64,000 nt of DNA from UBA1941 sp046329575 (GTDB lineage Bacteria; Bacteroidota; Bacteroidia; Chitinophagales; LD1): the NCBI GenBank assembly GCA_046329575.1, contig JAXLUJ010000008.1:1-64000 (forward strand). The letters run 5' to 3'. The notes under the pieces are model-generated. The model was not told the origin of the DNA, did not search any database, and was given only the letters and a program-made list of their open reading frames with translations. Made by a program: the position numbers and the translations under genes. Below, in pieces: positions 9,103-17,729 of the stretch. How positions within the stretch are numbered: the first letter of the stretch is position 1; each line of letters begins with the position of its first letter.

Positions 9103-10941
9103 TTATTCTACAGTCACACTTTTGGCAAGATTCCTGGGTTGATCCACATTGCAATTTCTTTCAATTGCAATATAGTAAGAAAGCAATTGCAACGGAATGG
9201 TAGCTACCAATGGCATCATAAATTCATGCGTTTCCGGAATTTCAATCACGTGATCAGCCATCGCCTTCACCTTAGTGTCGCCTTTAGTTACTATGGCAAT
9301 AATTTTACCCTTGCGTGCCTTCACTTCCTGAATATTGCTGATCACTTTATCGTAATGCGCATTTCGCGTTGCCACCACTACCACCGGCATTTCTTCATCA
9401 ATAAGCGCAATCGGCCCGTGCTTCATTTCGGCTGCGGGATAGCCTTCAGCATGGATGTAGGAAATTTCTTTCAATTTCAATGCGCCTTCTAACGCTACAG
9501 GGAAACCATAACCACGACCCAGGTACAAAAAGTTTCTGGATTGTGCGTATTGCTGTGCCAATTCGCGAATCTGCGCTTCGCACTTCAGGGTTTCTTCTAC
9601 TTGTTGTGGAATGGCGTCTAACTCGGCCATAACATTGCGGAGTTCCGAGCGTGTAATCTTCCCTTTGATATCGGCAAATCCAAGCGCCCATAAGGAAAGT
9701 ACAGAAATTTGAGCGGTGAATGCTTTGGTTGACGCTACTCCAATTTCAGGTCCGGCATGGGTATATGCGCCGGCGTGCGATGCGCGTGGAATGGAAGAAC
9801 CCACAACATTGCACAATCCGAAAATCGTAGCGCCTTTTTCTTTGGCCAATTCGATTGCCGCCAAGGTGTCGGCAGTTTCACCGCTTTGCGATATGGCTAT
9901 CACCAAATCATCTTCCGTAATTACGGGATTGCGGTATCGAAACTCTGAAGCATACTCTACTTCAACCGGAATGCGCGCAATGTCTTCAAACAAATATTCA
10001 CCCACCAAACCGGCATGCCAGGAGGTGCCGCAACCAATAATTACAATGCGGCGAAGATTTTTGATCTTATGGTCGTACTCTTTGAGCGACCGCATGGCAA
10101 ATTGACCTGTAGAGGCATCAAAACGACCACGTAACGAATCGAAAATCGATTTCGGCTGTTCATGAATTTCTTTCAACATGAAATGCTCGTAACCTCCTTT
10201 TTCGATCGCCTCCAAACTCATTTCCAATGTTTGAATGAATGGCGTCTTTTCAATATTGTCAATAGTTTTTACCGATAGTTTTCCATTGTTGATGAAGGCG
10301 ATTTCGCCATCTTCCAGATAGGTTACATCTTTGGTATATTCTACAATTGGCGAAGCATCAGAGGCCATAAAGTATTCGCCATTTTCACCAATGCCTACCA
10401 CCAGCGGGCTGCCCTTTCTGGCACCAATCAGTTTACTTGGTTCGTTTTTGGAAAGCAGAACAATAGCATAGGCCCCTACCACTTCGTTCAGCGCTAAACG
10501 AACGGCCTCCTCAATCGGAGTATTGGTGTTTTTTTGAATCTCTTCAATGAGGTGAATCAACACCTCGGTATCCGTATCACTCTTAAACGTATGCCCGCGC
10601 TCGGTCAACGCTTCCTTCAAAGTAGCATAGTTTTCAATGATACCATTGTGAATCAGCGCCAAATTGCCATCCTGTGAAAGATGCGGATGCGAATTGCGGT
10701 CGTTGGGTTCTCCATGAGTGGCCCAACGCGTATGGCCCATTCCAATGCTGGCGTGAACGTCCTTGCCAATGGCTACCTGCTCCAGGTCCGATACCTTACC
10801 TTTTGTTTTATAAATATTTAATCCGCCGTTCAGTAATGCCACTCCGGCACTATCATATCCACGGTATTCCAGACGTTTCAGTCCTTTGATCAAAATAGGG
10901 TAAGCTTGTTTGGTGCCAATGTAGGCCACAATTCCACACAT
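9103..10941 (-). CDS. glmS: Glutamine--fructose-6-phosphate aminotransferase (isomerizing)
   Basis: Makes glucosamine-6-phosphate from fructose-6-phosphate and glutamine, the first step to UDP-GlcNAc for peptidoglycan and other glycans. It starts MCGIVAYIG, so Cys2 is the N-terminal nucleophile of the class II amidotransferase domain (about 1-225). Two SIS domains follow (SQSGETADTLAAIELAKEKGA in the first). The C-terminus ends LAKSVTVE, the conserved GlmS tail. Its 612 residues match the family. It lies 6 nt downstream of the DUF4270 gene and 7 nt upstream of the PhyH gene, so amino-sugar supply is coupled to the glycan genes. No glmS ribozyme is apparent, as expected outside Firmicutes. Confidence 0.98.
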   Translation of the reverse strand: MCGIVAYIGTKQAYPILIKGLKRLEYRGYDSAGVALLNGGLNIYKTKGKVSDLEQVAIGKDVHASIGMGHTRWATHGEPNDRNSHPHLSQDGNLALIHNGIIENYATLKEALTERGHTFKSDTDTEVLIHLIEEIQKNTNTPIEEAVRLALNEVVGAYAIVLLSKNEPSKLIGARKGSPLVVGIGENGEYFMASDASPIVEYTKDVTYLEDGEIAFINNGKLSVKTIDNIEKTPFIQTLEMSLEAIEKGGYEHFMLKEIHEQPKSIFDSLRGRFDASTGQFAMRSLKEYDHKIKNLRRIVIIGCGTSWHAGLVGEYLFEDIARIPVEVEYASEFRYRNPVITEDDLVIAISQSGETADTLAAIELAKEKGATIFGLCNVVGSSIPRASHAGAYTHAGPEIGVASTKAFTAQISVLSLWALGFADIKGKITRSELRNVMAELDAIPQQVEETLKCEAQIRELAQQYAQSRNFLYLGRGYGFPVALEGALKLKEISYIHAEGYPAAEMKHGPIALIDEEMPVVVVATRNAHYDKVISNIQEVKARKGKIIAIVTKGDTKVKAMADHVIEIPETHEFMMPLVATIPLQLLSYYIAIERNCNVDQPRNLAKSVTVE

Positions 10942-10947
10942 AAGCCT

Positions 10948-12282
10948 TTACAGTTTGGTGTATGTTATTCTTAATTTAATACGGTGTTCGGGATCAGTAG
11001 GCTTGTGATTGATTACTACCCGGTTCTGACGTTGGGCAAATGAATAACCTACTGTAAATCCGTGGTTCACAGCAGTGCCATTTGCAATCTTTTGAACCAA
11101 ATTAGTAAGGGTGAATATATAACGTTTCACCGTTTTGCCATTTTCTACCGTTTGCGATAGCGTTCCCACGCCCTGTCGGTCAATGCCCGAAGGAATGTCA
11201 GTTGGTGTTCCAAATGCGTCCAGCGTACGTAATATCAAACCCGGAGGAGGTGATAAAATCGTATCTAAACTGGTTGGATCTTCCACCATCGTCAGGATCA
11301 GCTCGGCTTTGTTTACGGCTATTTTTTTGAAATTATCACCTTGCAGGAAAGGGATCAGAATGGTGCCGTTAATCCCCGCGCCGGATTGGATGTACATCAC
11401 ATCATTTCCCGTGGAAGTATGTGGGGTATTGAACACCGCTTCAACGGGAGCGCCGGCATAATTATGATCGATGTGATTCAACGTTTGCGATGAAGAGGTT
11501 ACCGGGAATGTGATGGATGTAGGCGTTACGGTAGCAGAGTGATAGTAAACGATAATTCCGGCAGCGTCAATATTGATGTTCGCCACACCATCACCCACTA
11601 CGGAAGTATTGCTGGTTAAATAGAAGCCTTTGAAGTATTGGAGGAAATTGGCATTATCGGCAGCGCTGGTAGAATCGGCAGAAAGTAATTTCGTTCCAAC
11701 AGCATCGTTCAAACGAATGCGCAATTGCGGGGCATAATTCACGCCGTTTACATTCACGCTATCGATAACATTGGGAACATAGTTCATTTGCCGGCCAATG
11801 GGCGATCCAAAAACCGTAAAAGCATCCAGGTTGGTATAACTGGTGGAAGAAGGATCGAGATATTGGCTTAACTCATAAACAGCCAAATCTAATGGCACTG
11901 AAAATTTACCGAACTTACTGTTGTAAGGCATAGATAACACTACGGAATCTACTATTGCCCCTGGAAAGCGCATATTCAGGTTGGGGAGCAGCACCTGCGC
12001 ATAGATCGACGACCATGATTTTCCAAAAATAGGATCGTTGATGCTGCCGATGAAGGCCTGAGTTACTTTGTAAGAAGGCAAGGAGGTTTCCTTGTTGCTG
12101 AAAGCGTAAACGGTAAACGAATCTACATGCGCCAGATTGAGGTCGTCGCCTGCATGATTAGTGATCGAGTTGTCTTCAATAACGGGATCCTTACACCCAT
12201 TTAAAAGGGCAAGGCATCCTAAAAGGATGCCGTAGCCTAAAGTTGCAATGTGCTTTTTCAAAAGAATTGCGTGTATTTTCAA
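10948..12282 (-). CDS. DUF4270 family lipoprotein
   Basis: 444 residues. The N-terminus has a signal peptide ending in a lipobox (CLALLNGC), so it is probably an outer-membrane or periplasmic lipoprotein. The body is beta-rich and low in charge, with the DUF4270 arrangement: an early SFTVYAFSNKET segment, paired DSVVLSMPY-like strands, and a C-terminal HRIKLRITYTKL. The function of this Bacteroidota family is not established. It begins one base after the glycogen-synthase-like gene stops and ends 6 nt before glmS. This gene order is one I associate with the phylum, which supports the taxonomic reading. Confidence 0.85.
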   Translation of the reverse strand: MKIHAILLKKHIATLGYGILLGCLALLNGCKDPVIEDNSITNHAGDDLNLAHVDSFTVYAFSNKETSLPSYKVTQAFIGSINDPIFGKSWSSIYAQVLLPNLNMRFPGAIVDSVVLSMPYNSKFGKFSVPLDLAVYELSQYLDPSSTSYTNLDAFTVFGSPIGRQMNYVPNVIDSVNVNGVNYAPQLRIRLNDAVGTKLLSADSTSAADNANFLQYFKGFYLTSNTSVVGDGVANINIDAAGIIVYYHSATVTPTSITFPVTSSSQTLNHIDHNYAGAPVEAVFNTPHTSTGNDVMYIQSGAGINGTILIPFLQGDNFKKIAVNKAELILTMVEDPTSLDTILSPPPGLILRTLDAFGTPTDIPSGIDRQGVGTLSQTVENGKTVKRYIFTLTNLVQKIANGTAVNHGFTVGYSFAQRQNRVVINHKPTDPEHRIKLRITYTKL

Positions 12283-13101
12283 TTAATTAGCCAGAATGTC
12301 CTGGTAGAAATCGGTCACAATCGGCAGCGATTCATCTTCTGTGGTAGTGAGCTTCAACACTGGTTTCTTCTTCACTTTAGAAACAAATTCGGTCACCTTT
12401 TTATCAGGAGCTTCACTACTTACAATCAACGCATCAGCAAATTCTGAACCACCAATGTTCAAGCTGGCGTTGTCGCCATCCTTAAAGAACTCCACATGCT
12501 TCTTAGTGATGTCATCGCTAATCTGCAATTGTTCGGCGAAATTGGCCTTCAGTTTGTTATCGAACTGATTTTTGGCCACGGTATAAATCACCTTGCTGTT
12601 GCTGAAGATAGGATCGTCCTTGTACGTAGTTTTGATATACATTGGTATTAAGCTCGTCATCCATCCGATACAGTGAATGATATCCGGCGCCCAGCCAAAC
12701 TTGCGAACTGTTTCCAAAGAACCTTTGCAGAAGAAGATCATGCGGTCGCTGTTATCTTCATAGAAGTTGTTGCCTTCATCTTCAAATACCGTTTTGCGTT
12801 TGAAGAAGTCTTCATTGTCAAGAAAATACACCTGCAAACGGGCTCCCGGAAGGGAAGCTACTTTAATAACTAACGGATAATCTTCGTCATTGATAATCAC
12901 ATTGATACCGGAAAGGCGAACTACTTCGTGAAGGCGGTGGCGGCGTTCGTTAATACTTCCAAACTTTGGCATTAGTACGCGAATCTCATTGCCGGCGTTC
13001 AATAAATGCTTAGGAAGTGAATTGGCTATCTTGGAGATATCGGACAGATTAACATAAGGATCCATTTCGTGGGTGATAATGAGAATTCGTTTTTTCTCCA
13101 T
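12283..13101 (-). CDS. Glycogen/starch synthase-like protein, N-terminal GT5 domain only
   Basis: 272 residues, about half the length of a full GlgA. It aligns by eye with the N-terminal (acceptor-side) Rossmann domain of GT5 synthases: ITHEMDPYVNLSDISKIANSLPK at the start, then RVLMPKFG, and an APDIIHCIGWMTSLIP segment matching the family PDVVHAHDW region. The ADP-glucose-binding KTGG motif is absent (replaced by VNLSD), and the whole donor-binding C-terminal domain is missing. Activity as a glycogen synthase is therefore doubtful, and a regulatory or scaffold role is possible. It is the first gene of the long minus-strand operon and divergent from panC. Confidence 0.75.
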   Translation of the reverse strand: MEKKRILIITHEMDPYVNLSDISKIANSLPKHLLNAGNEIRVLMPKFGSINERRHRLHEVVRLSGINVIINDEDYPLVIKVASLPGARLQVYFLDNEDFFKRKTVFEDEGNNFYEDNSDRMIFFCKGSLETVRKFGWAPDIIHCIGWMTSLIPMYIKTTYKDDPIFSNSKVIYTVAKNQFDNKLKANFAEQLQISDDITKKHVEFFKDGDNASLNIGGSEFADALIVSSEAPDKKVTEFVSKVKKKPVLKLTTTEDESLPIVTDFYQDILAN

Positions 13102-13147
13102 ACTTCGAACTTTTGTGATTGAACAATATTTGGTTTATTGCGGGCTG

Positions 13148-13181
13148 CAAAGATAATAATAAGTTTTCGAAAGTTTACAAA
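13148..13181 (-). promoter_or_regulatory. Probable Bacteroidota promoter for the minus-strand operon
   Basis: Read on the minus strand, TATCTTTG (13155-13148) is a perfect TAnnTTTG -7 element. A TTTG at 13181-13178 serves as a -33 element with a 22-nt spacer, slightly longer than usual. The -7 box is about 46 nt before the ATG of the glycogen-synthase-like gene, which is a typical leader length. Confidence 0.55.
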
Positions 13182-13215
13182 GGGAAGTTACGGCCAATTC
13201 TTCCCGCCTCTACAC

Positions 13216-14076
13216 ATGATAATTATTAATACTATTGAAAGCCTTCAAAAACAATTGGTTATTGAAAGAAAGGCAGGGAAGACGGTAGGTTTTGTGCCCA
13301 CCATGGGGGCCTTGCACGAGGGCCATTTATCACTTATTAGGAAAGCCGGACGCCAGAACGGCCTTGTGGTATGTTCCATTTTTGTGAATCCTACACAATT
13401 CAACGATAAAAGCGATTTCGACAAGTACCCTGTGCAGAATCGAAAAGATGCTCAAATGCTGGAAAAAGCGGGTTGCGATTTACTTTTCCTTCCTTCAGTT
13501 AAAGAAATGTATCCCAAAGGTTTCACTCAGGCCGATCCAATAGATTTCGGTTTTCTTACGGCTACATTAGAAGGTGAATTTCGTCCCGGGCATTTTGCCG
13601 GAATGGCGCAGATTGTTGAAAAACTTCTGCTTGCGGTACAGCCCAACCGGTTGTATATGGGCCAGAAAGACTATCAACAGGCTATGATTTGTGCCGATCT
13701 GATAAGCCGTCGTAAAATGAAAGTGGAATTGGTGGTGTGCCCTATTAAAAGAGAAACGGATGGGCTGGCCATGAGTTCCCGCAACCGCCGCTTAAGCCGA
13801 AAAGCCCGAAGTCAGGCTCCGGAAATCTACAAAACGTTGAAATGGGTGAAGCGGGAATTCCGAAAATTGCCGGTCAACCACTTTGCCACGCAGGTGGAAG
13901 CGCTGGAAATTGCCGCTACTGATAAATTACAAGCCGATAAGGTTTTCCAAGTAGAGTATCTGGCAATTCGCGATGTAAATACCTTGAAACCGTTGCGAAA
14001 GCCCGGCCAAAATGCGGTGGCTGTGGTAGCCTGTTGGCTAGGCGGTGTTCGTTTGATTGATAATCTGGAGATGTAA
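13216..14076 (+). CDS. panC: Pantothenate synthetase
   Basis: Condenses pantoate with beta-alanine using ATP to give pantothenate for coenzyme A. The HIGH-type motif appears as PTMGALHEGHLSLI. The conserved NPTQFN and GQKDYQQ segments follow, and then the KMSKS-like MSSRNRRLS. The ATG at 13216 (MIIINTIESL) gives 286 residues, the usual length. An upstream in-frame TTG at 13138 would add an improbable basic leader and was not chosen. panD and panB are not adjacent. In many relatives panD follows panC, but here a coiled-coil gene on the other strand does. Confidence 0.97.
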   Translation: MIIINTIESLQKQLVIERKAGKTVGFVPTMGALHEGHLSLIRKAGRQNGLVVCSIFVNPTQFNDKSDFDKYPVQNRKDAQMLEKAGCDLLFLPSVKEMYPKGFTQADPIDFGFLTATLEGEFRPGHFAGMAQIVEKLLLAVQPNRLYMGQKDYQQAMICADLISRRKMKVELVVCPIKRETDGLAMSSRNRRLSRKARSQAPEIYKTLKWVKREFRKLPVNHFATQVEALEIAATDKLQADKVFQVEYLAIRDVNTLKPLRKPGQNAVAVVACWLGGVRLIDNLEM

Positions 14077-14080
14077 CGGT

Positions 14081-14485
14081 TTATTTCCCTCCTGAAAAGT
14101 GAAGCAAAGCCATTACAGACCCTACGATGGCCAAAAATTGCGCTACACCTACGATGTAAATTTGGCGCTGCAAGCTGATGCGCATATCCTGCATATCTTT
14201 GTGCATTTCTGCACGCAAATCGCCAATGCTTTTGTGCATTTCCGCACGTAGGGCGCCTATGCTTGAATGCATTTCATTTCGTAAGTCGCCAATGCTCTTA
14301 TACATTTCAGTGCGAAGGTCGTTTACCGCTACAACCCAATCCAGCTTTTCTTCTTTTTTCAGAAAAACCTCGTTCTGTTTTTGCATTCGTTCATCCATGG
14401 CACTTTCAAAATAATGGATTACAATTTTAGCCTCTTCTTCCGAAAAGCGCTTTTTGAAAAGATCGTAAACTTTAAGGTGATTCAT
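14081..14485 (-). CDS. Small coiled-coil protein with 11-residue repeats and a C-terminal membrane anchor
   Basis: 134 residues, function unknown. About residues 52-105 form tandem 11-residue units of the type LRxEMHKSIGD (LRTEMYKSIGD, LRNEMHSSIGA, LRAEMHKSIGD, LRAEMHKDMQD), a hendecad pattern that predicts a right-handed coiled coil. A single hydrophobic segment (IYIVGVAQFLAIVGSVMALL) ends the protein, so it is tail-anchored. The N-terminus has a helical EEEAKIVIHYFE stretch. The architecture resembles DUF1640/CCDC90-type coiled-coil membrane proteins, but I cannot assign it firmly. It stands alone between convergent panC and rpoN. Confidence 0.75.
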   Translation of the reverse strand: MNHLKVYDLFKKRFSEEEAKIVIHYFESAMDERMQKQNEVFLKKEEKLDWVVAVNDLRTEMYKSIGDLRNEMHSSIGALRAEMHKSIGDLRAEMHKDMQDMRISLQRQIYIVGVAQFLAIVGSVMALLHFSGGK

Positions 14486-14576
14486 AAGGAAGGTGATTTA
14501 ATGCGAAAGTAACAGCAATTCACCGATGTGGATGTTAAAAAACTGATAATCAGCAGTTAATTAACATAATTACATA

Positions 14577-16082
14577 TCAAAGTTCTTTCCGAAGACGTGC
14601 TACCGGGAGGTTCAGTTGTTCGCGGTATTTGGCAACCGTTCTGCGCGCAATATTGTAACCGCGCTGCATTAAAATTTCTGTCAATTTCTGATCAGAAAGC
14701 GGATCGCCTTTATCTTCAGCGCCAATTACATCCGAGAGTATTTTTTTCACTTCACGGGTAGAAACCTCTTCTCCTTCTTCATTGGTTAGCGATTCGGAAA
14801 AGAAAAATTTCAATAGAAATGTACCAAACTCGGTTTGAACGTATTTGGAATTGGCTACACGGGAAACCGTAGAAATATCGAGACCGGTGCGCTCCGCAAT
14901 ATCTTTCAGAATCATCGGTTTCAGTTTGGTTTCATCGCCCGAAACGAAAAAATCATACTGAATATTCATGATGGCCTGCATAGTTACTAGCATGGTGTTC
15001 TGCCGCTGCTTAATCGCATCAATGAACCACTTGGCCGAATCAATCTTCTGTTTGATAAACAACAAGGCTTCTTTCTGGTCTTTCGATTTCACCTTGGTCT
15101 TTTTGTAATCGGTGATCATATCGCGGAAAGAATTGCTGATGCGTAGTTCGGGCGCATTAGCGTTGTTGAGCGAGAGGATCAGTTCGCCATTATTGTTGGA
15201 TATATTATAATCGGGAATTACGATTTGTTCATTGCTGTGTGCACTTCCAAAAGTATTACCAGGCCTTGGGTTCAGGTGCGTGATTTCATCCAGCACGCGT
15301 TTCAGACTTTCTGAATTCAAGTCAAAAACCCGCTCCAGACGGTCGTAATGTTTCTTAGCAAAAGCATCAAAGTATTTTTCAATAATGCGAATGGCGATAT
15401 CGGTATAATGCGTGGGCTTTTCTTTTCGGCGCAACTGAATTAAAAGGCACTCTTCGAGGGTACGCGCTCCAACCCCTGGAGGATCCAGCTTTTGGATCTC
15501 TTCCAAAAGTTGTTGTAACTCGCGTTCGTCGGTATGAATGTTTTGCGAAAAGGCCAAATCGTCAACAACAGCTTCCAATTCGCGCCGCAAATAACCATCA
15601 TCATCCAAACTTCCAACCAAATGCTGTGCAATGGTCAGTTTGCGCGGGTCTAAGTTTAATAAACCTAATTGTTCTTCCAGATATTCGTGAAACGTAGAGT
15701 GAACCGCTACCGGTATGGTTTTGTTTTCGTCATCCGGATCAGGAAACTCGCTGGGGTCGCGGGTCTTATAATCGGCTATCTCCTCATCGTCTTCATCGTA
15801 ATATTCGCTCATGTCCATTTCATCATCCACAGCAGTGTCCAGTTCCTCGCGCTCTTCATCGGCTTCAGTGTCCTCACTTTCGGCCGCGCTATCTATTTCT
15901 TCTTGTTTGAAATCGTCTTCATCTTCCCCTTCAGCCGAAACTTCAAGGGCCGGGTTGGCTTCTATTTCCTCTTTGATGCGCTGATCAAGCTGGGCCGTGG
16001 GCACCTGAAGCAATTTCATCAACTGAATTTGCTGCGGCGAAAGCTTCTGAAGTAATTTTTGACTGAGGTGCTGTTTAATCAT
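14577..16082 (-). CDS. rpoN: RNA polymerase sigma-54 factor
   Basis: Directs RNA polymerase to -24/-12 promoters that need AAA+ activators. The N-terminal glutamine-rich region I starts MIKQHLSQKLLQKLSPQQIQ. A strongly acidic region II follows (about residues 60-120, rich in Asp and Glu). The core-binding domain comes next, and the protein ends with the RpoN box ARRTVAKYREQLNLP. The ATG at 16082 gives 501 residues and matches the family start; an in-frame start 45 nt upstream at 16127 would add an unrelated hydrophobic leader. No enhancer-binding activator gene is visible in the window. Confidence 0.97.
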   Translation of the reverse strand: MIKQHLSQKLLQKLSPQQIQLMKLLQVPTAQLDQRIKEEIEANPALEVSAEGEDEDDFKQEEIDSAAESEDTEADEEREELDTAVDDEMDMSEYYDEDDEEIADYKTRDPSEFPDPDDENKTIPVAVHSTFHEYLEEQLGLLNLDPRKLTIAQHLVGSLDDDGYLRRELEAVVDDLAFSQNIHTDERELQQLLEEIQKLDPPGVGARTLEECLLIQLRRKEKPTHYTDIAIRIIEKYFDAFAKKHYDRLERVFDLNSESLKRVLDEITHLNPRPGNTFGSAHSNEQIVIPDYNISNNNGELILSLNNANAPELRISNSFRDMITDYKKTKVKSKDQKEALLFIKQKIDSAKWFIDAIKQRQNTMLVTMQAIMNIQYDFFVSGDETKLKPMILKDIAERTGLDISTVSRVANSKYVQTEFGTFLLKFFFSESLTNEEGEEVSTREVKKILSDVIGAEDKGDPLSDQKLTEILMQRGYNIARRTVAKYREQLNLPVARLRKEL

Positions 16083-16200
16083 AGCGTACAGCACGAATGT
16101 AGAAAACACTCGAAAATTCCACAGCAAAAATTGTACCTAATTTTTCAATCACCGTTCAAAGTAAAATTCAAAACCTACTTTTTTCTAACTTCGGCGCTCC

Positions 16201-17724
16201 ATGAAACAGACGTATATTTATGAGTTGCCGAAAATGCACGGCAAGGAAGTAGTGCTGAAGGGCTGGTTGTCGCAATCGCGCGATAGCAAAGGCCTGGTGT
16301 TTTTAGTGATGCGCGATGGCACCGGATTTGTTCAGTGCGTGGCCGACCTGAATGAGATTGGTGAAGCAAATTTTGCTGCGGCCAAGCGCCTTACACAGGA
16401 AAGTTCGTTCGAAATAACCGGAATAGTGAAGGCCGATGAAAGGCAGTTTGGCGGTGTGGAAGTGCAGGTAAAATCGCTACGTATTATTGGCGAAGCGGTT
16501 GACTTTCCGATCACTCCAAAAGAACACGGGGTTGAATTTTTGATGGACAAACGCCATTTGTGGTTGCGTAGCCGCAGGCAGTGGGCCATTATGCGCGTTC
16601 GAAACACTATCATTTTTTCGATCCATCAGTTTTTCCAACAGCGTGGTTTCATGCAAATGGATGCACCCTTATTTACCGGAAATGCCTGCGAAGGAACTTC
16701 CACTCTTTTTGAAACTGATTTTTATGGCGATCCTGCCTATTTATCACAGAGCGGACAACTATACGGCGAGGCCATGGCTATGGCGCAGGGTCTCATTTAC
16801 ACCTTTGGCCCAACCTTCCGCGCTGAAAAATCAAAAACCCGCCGCCACCTTTCCGAGTTCTGGATGATTGAACCGGAAATGGCATTCTATGATCTGGACA
16901 TGGACATGGATCTGATTGAAGATTTTGTTCGTTTTGTAGTAACGCAGGTTTTAGAGAAACACTCGTTAGAGTTAGGTGTTCTGGAACGCGATATCACTTA
17001 TCTGAAAAAAGTAGCGGAGCCTTTTATTAGAATGAAATACGCTGATGCCGTAAGTGTAATCAAAGGAGAAAAAGAAGTGAATGGCCGCACCTCGCTTCAA
17101 ATGCTGGAGGAAGAAGAAAAGGGACTGAAAGACCAAATAGCTACTTGCGAGAAAGAGATCGGTGAACGTCAGGAAAAAATTGATGGTGGCACTTTGAAAA
17201 AGGGAGAGATCAACTTTAATCAATCGAAGATCGATAAGTTGAAGAATGAGATTAAAGATCTGGAGGAAAAACTCCTGAACATTCCGGTTTGGATGAACAG
17301 CGCCAAAAATTTCAAACGCGGCGACGATTTTGGAGGAAGCGATGAAACCGTTCTCACCAAAATGTTCGGGCAGCCGGTAATGGTATATAACTGGCCGGCT
17401 GAAGTGAAGGCGTTTTATATGAAAGAAGACGACAACGAAAAAGGTATAGCTAAGGGTGTGGATTTGCTGGCTCCGGAAGGTTATGGTGAGATTGTTGGCG
17501 GAGGCGAACGCGAAACCAATATCGACCGGTTGATTGCGCAAATCAAGCATCACGATTTGCCGATGGAAGCATTTGAATGGTACCTCGATTTGCGTCGTTT
17601 TGGAAATGTACCACATAGCGGTTTTGGATTAGGGTTGGAGCGCATGGTAGCCTGGATTTGCGGGCTGCAGCACATCCGGGAGTCGATTCCATTTCCGCGC
17701 AGTTACGGAAGGTTACTGCCATAA
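16201..17724 (+). CDS. asnS: Asparagine--tRNA ligase
   Basis: Class IIb aminoacyl-tRNA synthetase that charges tRNA-Asn. The N-terminal OB fold (about 1-110) binds the anticodon. The catalytic core shows motif 2 (TFGPTFRAEKSKTRRHLSEFWMIEPE) and motif 3 (GFGLGLERMVAWICGLQHIRE). Between them an insertion of about 80 residues (about 295-370) is rich in Glu and Lys and predicted to be a coiled coil; comparable inserts occur in Bacteroidota AsnRS. Its 507 residues fit that form. The downstream GT39 gene starts 5 nt after its stop, so the two may be co-transcribed. Confidence 0.97.
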   Translation: MKQTYIYELPKMHGKEVVLKGWLSQSRDSKGLVFLVMRDGTGFVQCVADLNEIGEANFAAAKRLTQESSFEITGIVKADERQFGGVEVQVKSLRIIGEAVDFPITPKEHGVEFLMDKRHLWLRSRRQWAIMRVRNTIIFSIHQFFQQRGFMQMDAPLFTGNACEGTSTLFETDFYGDPAYLSQSGQLYGEAMAMAQGLIYTFGPTFRAEKSKTRRHLSEFWMIEPEMAFYDLDMDMDLIEDFVRFVVTQVLEKHSLELGVLERDITYLKKVAEPFIRMKYADAVSVIKGEKEVNGRTSLQMLEEEEKGLKDQIATCEKEIGERQEKIDGGTLKKGEINFNQSKIDKLKNEIKDLEEKLLNIPVWMNSAKNFKRGDDFGGSDETVLTKMFGQPVMVYNWPAEVKAFYMKEDDNEKGIAKGVDLLAPEGYGEIVGGGERETNIDRLIAQIKHHDLPMEAFEWYLDLRRFGNVPHSGFGLGLERMVAWICGLQHIRESIPFPRSYGRLLP

Positions 17725-17729
17725 CATTT

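Noticed and set aside
10942..11010. glmS ribozyme or riboswitch upstream of glmS
   Set aside because: Only 6 nt separate glmS from the preceding gene, and no ribozyme core was seen. That class is not expected in this phylum.
16972..17616. 214-codon open frame opposite asnS
   Set aside because: It is wholly antisense to asnS and without family features; long antisense frames are common opposite Lys/Glu-rich coding sequence.
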